Below are positions 51,319 to 59,482 of a DNA stretch of 64,000 nt, in pieces (position 1 is the first letter of the stretch; each line of letters begins with the position of its first letter). A program made the translations under genes and the position numbers. Source of the DNA: Streptomyces sp. NBC_00370 (GTDB taxonomy: Bacteria; Actinomycetota; Actinomycetes; Streptomycetales; Streptomycetaceae); contig NZ_CP107968.1 in the NCBI RefSeq assembly GCF_036084755.1, positions 2,362,501 through 2,426,500 of the forward strand, read 5' to 3'. The notes beneath the pieces were generated by a model. That model worked only from the letters and a program-made list of their open reading frames with translations. It made no database searches and was not told where the DNA came from.

Positions 51319-52604
51319 ACGGTCTCCCCTGCCCGGCAGCCGCCGGTGCCCGTGGCGGGCCGCGCCTCGGCTGTCGCGCGCGGCTTCCCCTTCGCCTTCA
51401 CGGGCAGTATCGCCTGCGTACGGAAGCCGCCTCCGTAGCGGGGTCCCGCGGTGAGGGATCCGCCGAGCGCGGTGACGCGCTCACGCATGCCGAGCAGACC
51501 GTGGCCGCCGCCCTGGGTCGGCTCCGCCGTCCCCTCCCCGTCGTCGAGGACCGTGATCTCCACGGTCGGGCCGACCCGTACGACGCTCACCTCGGCCCTG
51601 GCACCGGCGCCCGCGTGCTTCTGCGAGTTGGTCAGGGCCTCCTGGATGATGCGGTAGGCGGCGAGGTCGACGGCGGCGGGCAGCTCCACGTCGCCGTCGC
51701 TCACGTACTCCACCGGCAGCCCGGCGTTGCGGAACGTGTCGAGCAGCCCTTCGAGGTGCGCGAGTCCCGGGGCCGGTTCGGTAGGTGCCTCGGGGTCGCC
51801 GGACTGGCGCAGCAGCCCGACGGTGGCGCGCAGTTCGTTCAGCGCCGACCTGCTGGCCTCCCGTACGTGGGCCAGGGCCTCCTTCGCCTGGTCGGGCCGC
51901 TTGTCCATGACATGGGCCGCGACCCCGGCCTGGACGTTGACCAGGGCGATGTGGTGGGCGACGACGTCGTGCAGATCGCGGGCGATCCGCAGCCGCTCCT
52001 CGGCGACCCGGCGCCTGGCCTCCTCCTCACGGGTGCGCTCGGCGCGCTCGGCCCGTTCCCTTATGGCGTCGATGAACGCGCGGCGGCTGCGTACGGCGTC
52101 GCCCGCCGCACTGGCCATCCCGGTCCAGGCGAAGATCGCCAGGTTCTCCTGGGAGTACCAGGGGCCGGTGCTGAAGATCATCGCGACGGCGGTCAGCACG
52201 GCCATGGTGGCGAAGCCGATCCGCCAGGTGGTGGGGCGGTCGGTGCGGGCGGCGACGGTGTAGAGGGCGATGACGGCGCTGAACACGACGGGCGCGGGCG
52301 GATCGCCGGTCACCAGTTCCAGCACGGTCACCGCGCTGGTGCACAGCAGTACGGGCCTGGGCGCGCGCCGGCGCAGGACGAGCGCGGCGGCGGCGACGGC
52401 CATCAGCAGCAGGCTGAGCGCGCTGGGCGGCTCCGTGCTGAAGGTGGGGCCGCCCTGCCCTCGGTGCGGGTTCGCGAACGAGCCGATCACCATGCACACC
52501 AGCACGGTGACCGCGAGCGCGCCGTCGGGGGCGAGCGGATGCGCGCGCAGCCAGTGCCGGGTGCGCGCGTAGGCGGTTCCGTACGCGATGCCGAGGGAGG
52601 TCAC
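51315..52604 (-). CDS. Sensor histidine kinase (HisKA_3 type)
   Basis: A 429-aa membrane kinase. Four to five membrane helices lie between about 30 and 165, a coiled coil follows (ERAERAERTREEEARRRVAEE), then HisKA_3 with phospho-acceptor His212 in RIARDLHDVVAHH and a HATPase domain (QEALTNSQKHAG, VLDDGEG, GLLGMRERV). The large N-terminal block resembles NreB/DesK-like kinases of Streptomyces. I use the GTG at 52604 (MTSLGIAYG) because upstream starts (to 52685) lack a ribosome site and would add a non-membrane tail. It is coupled to the regulator by overlap. Confidence 0.9.
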   Translation of the reverse strand: MTSLGIAYGTAYARTRHWLRAHPLAPDGALAVTVLVCMVIGSFANPHRGQGGPTFSTEPPSALSLLLMAVAAAALVLRRRAPRPVLLCTSAVTVLELVTGDPPAPVVFSAVIALYTVAARTDRPTTWRIGFATMAVLTAVAMIFSTGPWYSQENLAIFAWTGMASAAGDAVRSRRAFIDAIRERAERAERTREEEARRRVAEERLRIARDLHDVVAHHIALVNVQAGVAAHVMDKRPDQAKEALAHVREASRSALNELRATVGLLRQSGDPEAPTEPAPGLAHLEGLLDTFRNAGLPVEYVSDGDVELPAAVDLAAYRIIQEALTNSQKHAGAGARAEVSVVRVGPTVEITVLDDGEGTAEPTQGGGHGLLGMRERVTALGGSLTAGPRYGGGFRTQAILPVKAKGKPRATAEARPATGTGGCRAGETV

Positions 52605-52689
52605 ATCTATGCACGGTACGGGGTCGGCGTCGCGCACCCGGGAAAACGGCGGGGTGCGCTCCGGCACACCCGGCGGCCCGGACACACGA

Positions 52690-52716
52690 CGGCGCCCCGC
52701 CTGGGGCGGGGCGCCG
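52690..52716 (-). terminator. Terminator after pspA-associated gene
   Basis: CGGCGCCCCGCC (52690-52701) and GGCGGGGCGCCG (52705-52716) are a perfect 12-base stem with a 3-base loop, 22 bases past the PspAA stop on the minus strand. Confidence 0.8.
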
Positions 52717-52738
52717 GGAGTGGTGGAGTGGGGTGCCG

Positions 52739-53020
52739 TCAGACGGAGGGGATCAGCCCTTCGTCGCTGAGCAGCTCGCGTACCTCTTCGAGGGTCGCGC
52801 CCGGTGCGGGGAGGATCAGCTCCGACGGCTCCAGCGAGTCGTCGGGCAGTGGCTCGCCGAGCTCGCGCACCTTGTCGAGGAGGGCGTGGAAGGTGCGGCG
52901 GAAGCCGTCCCCGTCGCCGTTCCTGACCTCGGCGAGCAGCAGGTCGTCGAGCTTGTCCAGCTCGGCGACGTGGCCGTCCGCCAGCCGCCGCTGGCCCTCC
53001 CCCATGATCCGTACGATCAT
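52739..53020 (-). CDS. PspA-associated protein PspAA
   Basis: A 93-aa protein of the PspAA type. The family start MIVRIMGEGQ is followed by VAELDKLDDLLLAEVRNGDGDGFRRTFHALLDKVRELG and a short tail. PspAA proteins are encoded beside PspA in actinobacteria and are thought to adjust the membrane-stress response, although their mechanism is unclear. The ATG at 53020 is nine bases past the pspA stop, so both genes are one transcript, ended by the strong hairpin downstream. Confidence 0.88.
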   Translation of the reverse strand: MIVRIMGEGQRRLADGHVAELDKLDDLLLAEVRNGDGDGFRRTFHALLDKVRELGEPLPDDSLEPSELILPAPGATLEEVRELLSDEGLIPSV

Positions 53021-53029
53021 GACGAATCC

Positions 53030-53824
53030 TTAACTCTTGTCGAACTTCGACTGGGACGGCGGCGCGTCCTTCTCTCCGGCCGCGCCTGCGGCGCCTCCTT
53101 CGATTGCCTGCTGCGGCGACCCGCCGGCCAGCTCGGCCTTCATGCGCTGAAGTTCGAGCTCGACGTCCGAACCGCCGGAGATCCGGTCCAGCTCGGTGGC
53201 GATGTCGTCCTTCGCGAGCCCCGACTGGTCGTCGAGGGCGCCCGAAGCGAGCAGTTCGTCGATCGCGCCTGCCCTGGCCTGCAGCTGCGCGGTCTTGTCC
53301 TCGGCCCGCTGGATGGCCAGACCGACGTCGCCCATCTCCTCGGAGATTCCCGAGAACGATTCGGCGATCCGGGTCTGCGCCTGCGCAGCCGTGTACGTGG
53401 CCTTGATCGTCTCCTTCTTCGTACGGAAGGCGTCGACCTTGGCCTGGAGGCGCTGCGCGGCGAGGGTGAGCTTCTCCTCCTCGCCCTGCAGCGTGGTGTG
53501 CTGCGTCTCCAGATCGCTGACCTGCTGCTGAAGCGCGGCGCGGCGGGACAGCGCCTCGCGCGCCAGGTCCTCCCGGCCGAGGGCGAGGGCCTTGCGGCCC
53601 TGGTCCTCCAGCTTGGTCGACTGGCCCTGCAGCTGGTTCAGCTGCAGCTCAAGCCGCTTGCGCGAGGTCGCCACATCGGCGACGCCGCGGCGTACCTTCT
53701 GAAGCAGCTCAAGCTGCTTCTGGTACGAGTAATCGAGGGTCTCGCGCGGATCCTCGGCCCGGTCAAGGGCCTTGTTTGCCTTCGCGCGGAAGATCATCCC
53801 CATACGCTTCATGACACCGCTCAT
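53030..53824 (-). CDS. pspA: Phage shock protein A (PspA/IM30 family)
   Basis: A 264-aa ESCRT-III-like membrane-remodelling protein. It starts MSGVMKRMGMIFRAKANKALDRAEDP, the amphipathic helix that binds stressed membrane. Long helices cover about 25-220, including the hairpin (LQLNQLQGQSTKLEDQGRKAL). The last ~40 residues are Gly/Ala-rich. It protects the cytoplasmic membrane under envelope stress. The ATG at 53824 is preferred; a longer upstream frame has no support. pspB/C genes are not nearby, as is usual in Streptomyces. It is divergent from a DUF3043 membrane protein. Confidence 0.95.
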   Translation of the reverse strand: MSGVMKRMGMIFRAKANKALDRAEDPRETLDYSYQKQLELLQKVRRGVADVATSRKRLELQLNQLQGQSTKLEDQGRKALALGREDLAREALSRRAALQQQVSDLETQHTTLQGEEEKLTLAAQRLQAKVDAFRTKKETIKATYTAAQAQTRIAESFSGISEEMGDVGLAIQRAEDKTAQLQARAGAIDELLASGALDDQSGLAKDDIATELDRISGGSDVELELQRMKAELAGGSPQQAIEGGAAGAAGEKDAPPSQSKFDKS

Positions 53825-54120
53825 GGGCTTCGCGCGCCCCCTTCTGACGGACTCCAGCTCCAGCACTCCTACAGAACCCACAGTACGGGGCCTGCATCCA
53901 TTACCGCACTGTTCGAGCGCGGATGCGCTCCTCCCCAAGGACGACTGCGCCCCGCGGCCGTCCGGCGCAGGGAGTAGGTGACCGTAGGGGGAAGCGGAGG
54001 CGAAGCCCCCGCCGTGTCCCCCTCTGTCCCGTCTGTTCCGTCTTTGAAGACGCAGGCCGTTGCGGGATCGTTCCCCTCGGGGGTGGGGTCCATGCACGGC
54101 ACCCCGTACCCTTGGGCTTT

Positions 54121-54717
54121 GTGTTCCGTAGCCGCGCCAAGGAAGAGAAGGTCCCCGGCACGAAGGTGTCGATCGACCTCTCCAAGCAGACCCGTGACCC
54201 GCAGGCCCCGAAGGGCCGCCCGACCCCCAAGCGCGCCCAGGCGCAGTCGCAGCGCCGACGCGCCTCGACGGCGCCGACCGACCGCAAGACGGCCACCAAG
54301 CAGCAGCGCGAGGCGCGGCGTGCCGACATGGCCAGGCAGCGGCAGGCCCTCGCCAACGGTGACGAGCGCTATCTGCCGGCCCGTGACAAGGGCCCGGTGC
54401 GCAAGTTCGTCCGTGACTACGTCGACTCGCGCTACTCGGCCGCCGAGTTCTTCCTGCCGCTCGCGGTGGTGATCCTCGTCCTGAGCATGGTGCGGATCGG
54501 CTCGCTGCAGAACATCGCGCTGCTGATGTGGCTCGTGGTGATCGTGGTGATCGTCGTCGACTCGATCGGGCTGTGGTTCCGGCTGAAGAAGCAGCTGGCG
54601 ATCCGCTTCCCCGACACCCCGAAGCGCGGCGCCGTGCCGTACGGCCTGATGCGCACGCTCCAGGTCCGCCGGCTCCGGCTGCCCAAGCCGCAGGTCAAGC
54701 GCGGAGAGCGACCCTGA
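54121..54717 (+). CDS. DUF3043 membrane protein
   Basis: A 198-aa DUF3043 protein, typical of actinobacteria and without an assigned function. The first ~95 residues are very basic, with GRPTPKRAQAQSQRR and TKQQREARRADMARQRQAL, and look like nucleic-acid- or lipid-facing cytoplasmic segments. Two membrane helices follow (about 115-135 and 140-160), then RLKKQLAIRFPD and a basic tail. TACCCT at 54107-54112 lies eight bases before the GTG, consistent with a leaderless transcript. Its stop overlaps the likely start of the methyltransferase. It is divergent from pspA. Confidence 0.85.
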   Translation: MFRSRAKEEKVPGTKVSIDLSKQTRDPQAPKGRPTPKRAQAQSQRRRASTAPTDRKTATKQQREARRADMARQRQALANGDERYLPARDKGPVRKFVRDYVDSRYSAAEFFLPLAVVILVLSMVRIGSLQNIALLMWLVVIVVIVVDSIGLWFRLKKQLAIRFPDTPKRGAVPYGLMRTLQVRRLRLPKPQVKRGERP

Positions 54718-55478
54718 CCACGGACGTCTCCGGCTTCTCGGGGAAGCTGCGGGACGTCGTGCGTCAAGAGCTGGTCGCCCGGCAGCTCGATGAGCAGATC
54801 GCCGGGCGGTTCCCTGTCGGGCAGCGGCTGCGGATCCTCGACGTCGGGATGGGACGGGGCGTCCAGGCGCTCCGGCTGGCCCGTGCGGGACACACGGTGA
54901 CGGGCCTGGAGTCGGACTCCGATTCGCTGTCGACGGCGCGTACGGCCCTGTCGGCCGAGCCCGAGGGCATACGCGAGCGGGTCCGGCTGCTGGAGGGCGA
55001 CGGACTCGAGACGGGTGTGCACTTCCTGCCCGGCGGTTTCGACGTGGTGCTGTGCCACGGCGTGCTGATGTACGTCGAGGAGCCCGACGCGATGATCGCG
55101 GGGCTCGCCAGGATGCTGGCCCCCGGCGGGCTGCTGTCGCTGCTCGTACGCAACGCGGACGCGCTGCCGCTGCGGCCGGGCTTCGCCGGTGACTGGCCGA
55201 CGACACTGGCCGCCTTCGACGCGCATCTGTACACCGACCGGCTGGGCGCGCGGGTGCGTGCCGACCGGCTCGACGACGTGACGGCGACGCTCGCCGGTAT
55301 CGCGGCTCCGCTGCACGCCTGGTACGGCGTGCGGGTCTTCACGGACGGCGCGGGTGACGCGGCGGCGCCGGAGGGCGACGAGCTGCGCCAGCTGCTGGCC
55401 GCCGAGGACCGGGCGGGCCGCACGGAGCCGTTCCGCAGGATCGCCGCGCTGCTGCATGTGTGCGGGGTCCGGGGCTGA
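54714..55478 (+). CDS. Class I SAM-dependent methyltransferase
   Basis: A 254-aa methyltransferase with the Rossmann SAM motif RILDVGMGRGVQALRLA (about 43-58), the acidic VTGLESDSDSL (64-74) and GFDVVLCHGVLMYVEEP. It resembles UbiE/Tam-like or CmoA/SmtA-type enzymes; the substrate is unknown. No ATG, GTG or TTG fits before residue 16 in this frame. The N-terminal TTDVSGFSGKLRDVV segment looks like real coding sequence, so I start at the CTG at 54714, which shares bases with the preceding TGA and has GGAGAG upstream. The fallback is the GTG at 54759. Confidence 0.83.
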   Translation: MTTDVSGFSGKLRDVVRQELVARQLDEQIAGRFPVGQRLRILDVGMGRGVQALRLARAGHTVTGLESDSDSLSTARTALSAEPEGIRERVRLLEGDGLETGVHFLPGGFDVVLCHGVLMYVEEPDAMIAGLARMLAPGGLLSLLVRNADALPLRPGFAGDWPTTLAAFDAHLYTDRLGARVRADRLDDVTATLAGIAAPLHAWYGVRVFTDGAGDAAAPEGDELRQLLAAEDRAGRTEPFRRIAALLHVCGVRG

Positions 55479-55616
55479 CCGTCCGGGGCTGACCGTCCGC
55501 GTGCCGGGCCGCCACTCCTTGCCGCCGTTCTTTGCCGCCGTTCCTTGATCGCGGGCACCCCCTGATCGGCGGCGCACCGCAGGCCGACCCTGGTGGGCAA
55601 AAGGGATACTCCGGAC

Positions 55617-56714
55617 ATGGACGCATCTCTTCTCCGTGGCCGCGCGCGCCGGCTGCTGCTCCCCCTGACCGCAGGCGTCTGCGCCGTGGCGTTGGCCGGC
55701 GGCTGCTCCGGCCCCGGCTCACCGGCCGCGAGCTCCGCCGAGTCCGACGCGGACACGACGACGCAGGCAGCCGCCGTGCAGCGCGCGGACGGCGACGACC
55801 TGCAGAGCGACTACGAGAGCGTGATCAAGAACGCGCTGCCCTCGGTCGTGCAGATCGACGCCGGGGACGCGCTGGGCTCGGGCATCGTCTACGACGACAA
55901 GGGCCATATCGTCACCAACGCCCATGTGGTGGGCAAGGGCAAGACCTTCAAGGTCACCGTCGCCACCCAGGAGCAGCCGCTCCAGGCGCGGCTGGTCTCC
56001 AGCTTCCCGCAGCAGGACCTCGCCGTGATCGAGCTGGAGAACCCGCCCAGCGGGCTGAAGGCCGCTAAATTCGGCGACTCGTCCAAGGTCGCCGTCGGGC
56101 AGATCGTCCTCGCGATGGGCTCGCCGCTCGGTCTGTCCAGCAGTGTCACGCAGGGCATCGTCTCGGCGGTCGGACGGACCGTCAGCGAGAGCGAATCGGG
56201 CGGCGGTACGGGCGCCACGATCGCCAACATGGTGCAGACGTCGGCCGCGATCAACCCCGGCAACAGCGGTGGCGCGCTGGTCAACCTGGACAGCGAGGTC
56301 ATCGGTATCCCGACGCTCGCGGCGAGCGACCCGCAGATGGGCAACAGCGCGGCGCCCGGCATCGGCTTCGCGATCCCCGTCTCGATGGTGAAGACCGTCG
56401 CCGACCAGATCATCAAGAACGGCAAGGTCACCAACTCGGGCCGGGCCGCGCTCGGCATCACCGGACGCACCGTGCTCGGCGACGACTTCCAGCCCGAGGG
56501 GGTCGCCGTCGTGACGGCCGTAAAGGGCGGCGCGGCGGCGGCCGCCGGGATCAAGTCGGGCGACATCATCACCAAGCTCGGCGGCCGGCGCGTGACGACG
56601 ATCGACTCGCTGTCCGAGATGCTCGCGTCCGACAAGCCGGGCCAGAAGGTCCAGGTGGGCTACACGAGGGGCAGCTCGGCGAAGACCGTCCAGGTCACGC
56701 TCGGGGACATGTAG
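55617..56714 (+). CDS. HtrA/DegP-like serine protease, lipoprotein-type signal
   Basis: A 365-aa S1C protease. The N-terminus has a basic start, a hydrophobic segment and LAGGC with Cys30, so it is probably a membrane-anchored lipoprotein facing outward. The catalytic triad is His103 (TNAHVV), Asp134 (QQDLAVIEL) and Ser217 in NPGNSGGAL. A single PDZ domain covers about 270-360 (GIKSGDIITKLGGRRV). It should cleave misfolded envelope proteins. GATACT ends six bases before the ATG, again suggesting a leaderless mRNA. It stands apart from its neighbours. Confidence 0.93.
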   Translation: MDASLLRGRARRLLLPLTAGVCAVALAGGCSGPGSPAASSAESDADTTTQAAAVQRADGDDLQSDYESVIKNALPSVVQIDAGDALGSGIVYDDKGHIVTNAHVVGKGKTFKVTVATQEQPLQARLVSSFPQQDLAVIELENPPSGLKAAKFGDSSKVAVGQIVLAMGSPLGLSSSVTQGIVSAVGRTVSESESGGGTGATIANMVQTSAAINPGNSGGALVNLDSEVIGIPTLAASDPQMGNSAAPGIGFAIPVSMVKTVADQIIKNGKVTNSGRAALGITGRTVLGDDFQPEGVAVVTAVKGGAAAAAGIKSGDIITKLGGRRVTTIDSLSEMLASDKPGQKVQVGYTRGSSAKTVQVTLGDM

Positions 56715-56792
56715 CCGGTACCTGTACGGACGCGGCCCGCGGCCCGGTGAGGGCGGCGGGCCGCGCTGCTCGTCAGCTCCGGACCAGCGCTC

Positions 56793-57002
56793 TCAGGCCT
56801 GTTCGGCGTGCAGGCTCATCGGTCCGTAGATCTTCTTGCTGTCCTCGAAGAGCTGCACCTGGTCGGCGCCGCCCTCCTTGAGTTCCTTCCACGCCTCGCC
56901 GATCCAGGACTCGGCGTCCCCCTGCGTGGTGAACTCCTCCGGCTCGACCGCCGGCGGCACCTCCGTCCCGTCGGACTTCTCGAACCGCCACGTCCACGCC
57001 AT
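56793..57002 (-). CDS. Hypothetical 69-aa soluble protein
   Basis: A 69-aa acidic protein: MAWTWRFEKSDGTEV, then FTTQGDAESWIGEAWKELKEGGADQVQLFEDSKKIYGPMSLHAEQA. The pattern of a short beta strand, a Trp-containing helix and two more strands looks like a small compact domain common in actinobacteria, but I cannot name the family. It has no cysteine, membrane segment or motif. The ATG at 57002 is 9 bases past GGGAGGCGC on the minus strand. It is convergent with the HtrA gene and divergent from cobU. Confidence 0.75.
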   Translation of the reverse strand: MAWTWRFEKSDGTEVPPAVEPEEFTTQGDAESWIGEAWKELKEGGADQVQLFEDSKKIYGPMSLHAEQA

Positions 57003-57093
57003 GTGCGCCTCCCGGGTCCCGCGAGCTGATCAGTTTCCTGCCCGCAGCGTAGCCGGGCGCGCACCGTGAGCGCGGACACGGGAGGATCATCCC

Positions 57094-58302
57094 GTGGAAC
57101 TCACTCTGCTCGGCACCGGAGCCCCCGAAGGACTCCCCCGCCCCGACTGCCCCTGCGCCGCCTGCGCCGCGGCCCGTGGCGCCTCCGCGCGCGCCGCGAC
57201 CTCGCTGCTGGTGGACGGCGTCCTGCTGCTGGACCTCACCCCGGGAGCGGCGTTCGCGGCGGCGCGCGCCGGGCACACCCTGACCGGCGTACGGCAGGTC
57301 CTGCTCACCCATCCGCACGACGGCCCGGCGGTCGAGCTGCCCGCAGGGCTGCCGCCCGCCGGACGGGTGGCGGACGGCCGGGTGCTGACGCTGCTCAGCG
57401 GGCACCGGGTGCGGGCGGTGGCGATGGACGCGCCGGGCACCGGGTACGAGGTGACGGCGCCCGGCGGCGAGCAGCTGCTCTACCTGCCGCCGGGCGGTGC
57501 GCCCGCCGGGCTGCTGGCCGGGCAGGACAGGAACGTCACGTACGACGTGGTGGCCGCCGATGTCGTGGGGCGGCCCGAGGCGGTCGCCCGGCTGCGCGAG
57601 TCCGGGGCGGTCGGCCGGTCCACCGATGTGCTGGCCGTCCACCTCGACCACGACGTACCGCCCGGCGCCGAGCTGGCGCGGCGGCTCGCGGCGGCGGGCG
57701 CGCGCGCCGTGCCGGACGGTACGACGCTGACCGTGGGCGCCTACCAGGCCGTCCCCGACGTACCGCGCCGCACGCTGGTCACGGGCGGGGCGCGGTCCGG
57801 CAAGTCCTGGGAGGCCGAGCGGCGGCTGGCCACGTTCCCCGGCGTGCTGTACGTCGCGACGGGCGGCACGCGCGCGGGGGACGCGGAGTGGGCCGAACGG
57901 GTCAGAACCCACCGCGAGCGGCGCCCCGCGTCCTGGCGGACCACCGAGACCTGCGACCTCGTACCGCTGCTCGCCGACGACGGCCCCCCGCTGCTGATCG
58001 ACTGTCTGTCGCTGTGGCTGACGGACGCCATGGACCGGGTGAACGCCTGGGACGACGCGGCGTGGGCGGCGGACGGCCAGAAGGCACTGCGCGCGCGCAT
58101 GGCCGAACTGACCGACGCCGTACGGGAGACGAGGCGCACGGTGGTGGCGGTGACGAACGAGGCCGGCTCGGGCGTGGTGCCCGCGACGGCGTCGGGGCGC
58201 CGCTTCCGCGACGAACTGGGCAGGCTGAACGCGGCGTTCGCGGCGGAGTGCGAACACGTACTGCTGGTGGTGGCGGGCCAGGCCCTGCCGTTGCGCGGTT
58301 AG
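57094..58302 (+). CDS. cobU: Metallo-beta-lactamase-like domain fused to CobU/CobP
   Basis: A 402-aa fusion. Residues 227-402 are the cobinamide kinase/guanylyltransferase CobU: P-loop VTGGARSGKS (229-238), TGGTRAGDAEW with the GMP-accepting region, LLIDCLSLWLTD and VTNEAGSGVVP. It phosphorylates and guanylates adenosylcobinamide in cobalamin synthesis. Residues 1-220 resemble a metallo-beta-lactamase fold: GTGAPEGLPRPDCPCAACAAARG and LTHPHDGPAVE, but the HxHxDH metal motif reads HPHDG, so metal-dependent hydrolysis is doubtful. The GTG at 57094 follows GGGAGG. CobT is encoded next. Confidence 0.9.
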   Translation: MELTLLGTGAPEGLPRPDCPCAACAAARGASARAATSLLVDGVLLLDLTPGAAFAAARAGHTLTGVRQVLLTHPHDGPAVELPAGLPPAGRVADGRVLTLLSGHRVRAVAMDAPGTGYEVTAPGGEQLLYLPPGGAPAGLLAGQDRNVTYDVVAADVVGRPEAVARLRESGAVGRSTDVLAVHLDHDVPPGAELARRLAAAGARAVPDGTTLTVGAYQAVPDVPRRTLVTGGARSGKSWEAERRLATFPGVLYVATGGTRAGDAEWAERVRTHRERRPASWRTTETCDLVPLLADDGPPLLIDCLSLWLTDAMDRVNAWDDAAWAADGQKALRARMAELTDAVRETRRTVVAVTNEAGSGVVPATASGRRFRDELGRLNAAFAAECEHVLLVVAGQALPLRG

Positions 58303-58373
58303 GGCCTGCCCTGGCCGCGAGCAGGACCGGACTGCGCGGAACCGCGCGGCGGCCTGCCGGTACTGTTCGGCGA

Positions 58374-59462
58374 ATGAGCTCGCTGAATCTCGATGACTTC
58401 TCCGATCTGATCGAGCGCCCCGACGGCAACATGCGGCGCGAGGCCGAGGAACGGCGGGAGCGGCTTACCGTTCCGCCCGGCGCGCTCGGGCGCCTGGACG
58501 AACTGGGCGAGTGGCTGTCGGCCGCGCAGCACTCCGTCCCCGTGAAGGCCGTCACCCAGCCCCGGGTGGTGATCTTCGCGGGCGACCACGGAGTGGCGGC
58601 GCTCGACGTGTCGGGACGCCCCGCGGGCAGCGCGCATGTGCTGGTGCGGGACGCCCTGGAGGGCGCCAGCCCGGCGGCCGTGCTCGCGCGCCGCGCCGAG
58701 GTGCCGGTACGGATCGTGGACGCGGGGCTCGACTGCGACCCCGGGCTGCTGCCCGACGAGGTCGTACGCCACCGGGTGCGGCGCGGCAGCGGGCGGATCG
58801 ACGTCGAGGACGCCCTGACGGCCGAGGAGGCCGAGCAGGCCGTACGGCTCGGCATGGCGATCGCCGACGAGGAGGCGGACTCCGGCACCGACCTGATCGT
58901 GCTGGGCGACCTGAGCGTCGGCGGCACCACCCCCGCGGCCACCCTGATCGCCGCACTGTGCGGCACGGACGCCAGCGTGGTCACGGGACGCGGCGGCGCC
59001 GGTATCGACGACCTGGCGTGGATGCGCAAGTGCGCTGCGGTACGGGACGCACTGCGCAGGGCCCGCCCGGTCCTCGGCGACCAGCTGGAACTGCTGGCCG
59101 CTGTCGGCGGCGCCGACCTCGCCGCGACCACCGGCTTCCTGCTGCAGAGCGCGGTACGCCGGATGCCGGTGATCCTGGACGGCGTGGTCTCGGCCGCCTG
59201 CGCCCTGGTCGCCCAGCGAGCGGCGTTCCGCGCGCCGGACTGGTGGCTGGCGGGCCAGGTGAGCGGAGAGCCGGCGCAGGCGAAGGCGCTGGACCGGATG
59301 GCGATGACACCGGTACTCGACCACGGCGTGAAAGCGGGCGGCGGCACGGGCGCGCTGCTGGCCCTGCCCCTCGTCCAGGCGGCAGCGGCTCTGGCAGCCG
59401 AACTGCCGGAGCGGCCGGAGCAGCCGGAGCAGCCGGAACCGGACGCGGACCCGACCGCCTGA
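58374..59462 (+). CDS. cobT: Nicotinate-nucleotide--DMB phosphoribosyltransferase, atypical active site
   Basis: A 362-aa CobT-family protein, expected to make alpha-ribazole phosphate from dimethylbenzimidazole in cobalamin assembly. The overall fold is clear: AGDHGVAALDVSG (69-81), LGDLSVGGTTPAATL (177-191), TGRGGAGIDD and FLLQSAVRRMPVILDGV. Two catalytic glutamates known from Salmonella CobT are changed: Glu174 corresponds to Asp179, and Glu317 of the GEGTGA motif corresponds to Gly323 (AGGGTGALLALP). Function may be altered or use another base. The ATG at 58374 lies seven bases after a TACTGT -10-like box. The tail is Pro/Glu-rich. Confidence 0.88.
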   Translation: MSSLNLDDFSDLIERPDGNMRREAEERRERLTVPPGALGRLDELGEWLSAAQHSVPVKAVTQPRVVIFAGDHGVAALDVSGRPAGSAHVLVRDALEGASPAAVLARRAEVPVRIVDAGLDCDPGLLPDEVVRHRVRRGSGRIDVEDALTAEEAEQAVRLGMAIADEEADSGTDLIVLGDLSVGGTTPAATLIAALCGTDASVVTGRGGAGIDDLAWMRKCAAVRDALRRARPVLGDQLELLAAVGGADLAATTGFLLQSAVRRMPVILDGVVSAACALVAQRAAFRAPDWWLAGQVSGEPAQAKALDRMAMTPVLDHGVKAGGGTGALLALPLVQAAAALAAELPERPEQPEQPEPDADPTA

Positions 59463-59482
59463 CGCCCGCCGGGCGAGCCGGG

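Noticed and set aside
47563..51438. A very long open frame on the plus strand through the RND and regulator genes.
   Set aside because: It is the mirror of GC-rich coding sequence on the other strand; its Arg/Gly/Asp-rich translation has no domains, whereas the minus-strand genes have intact motifs.
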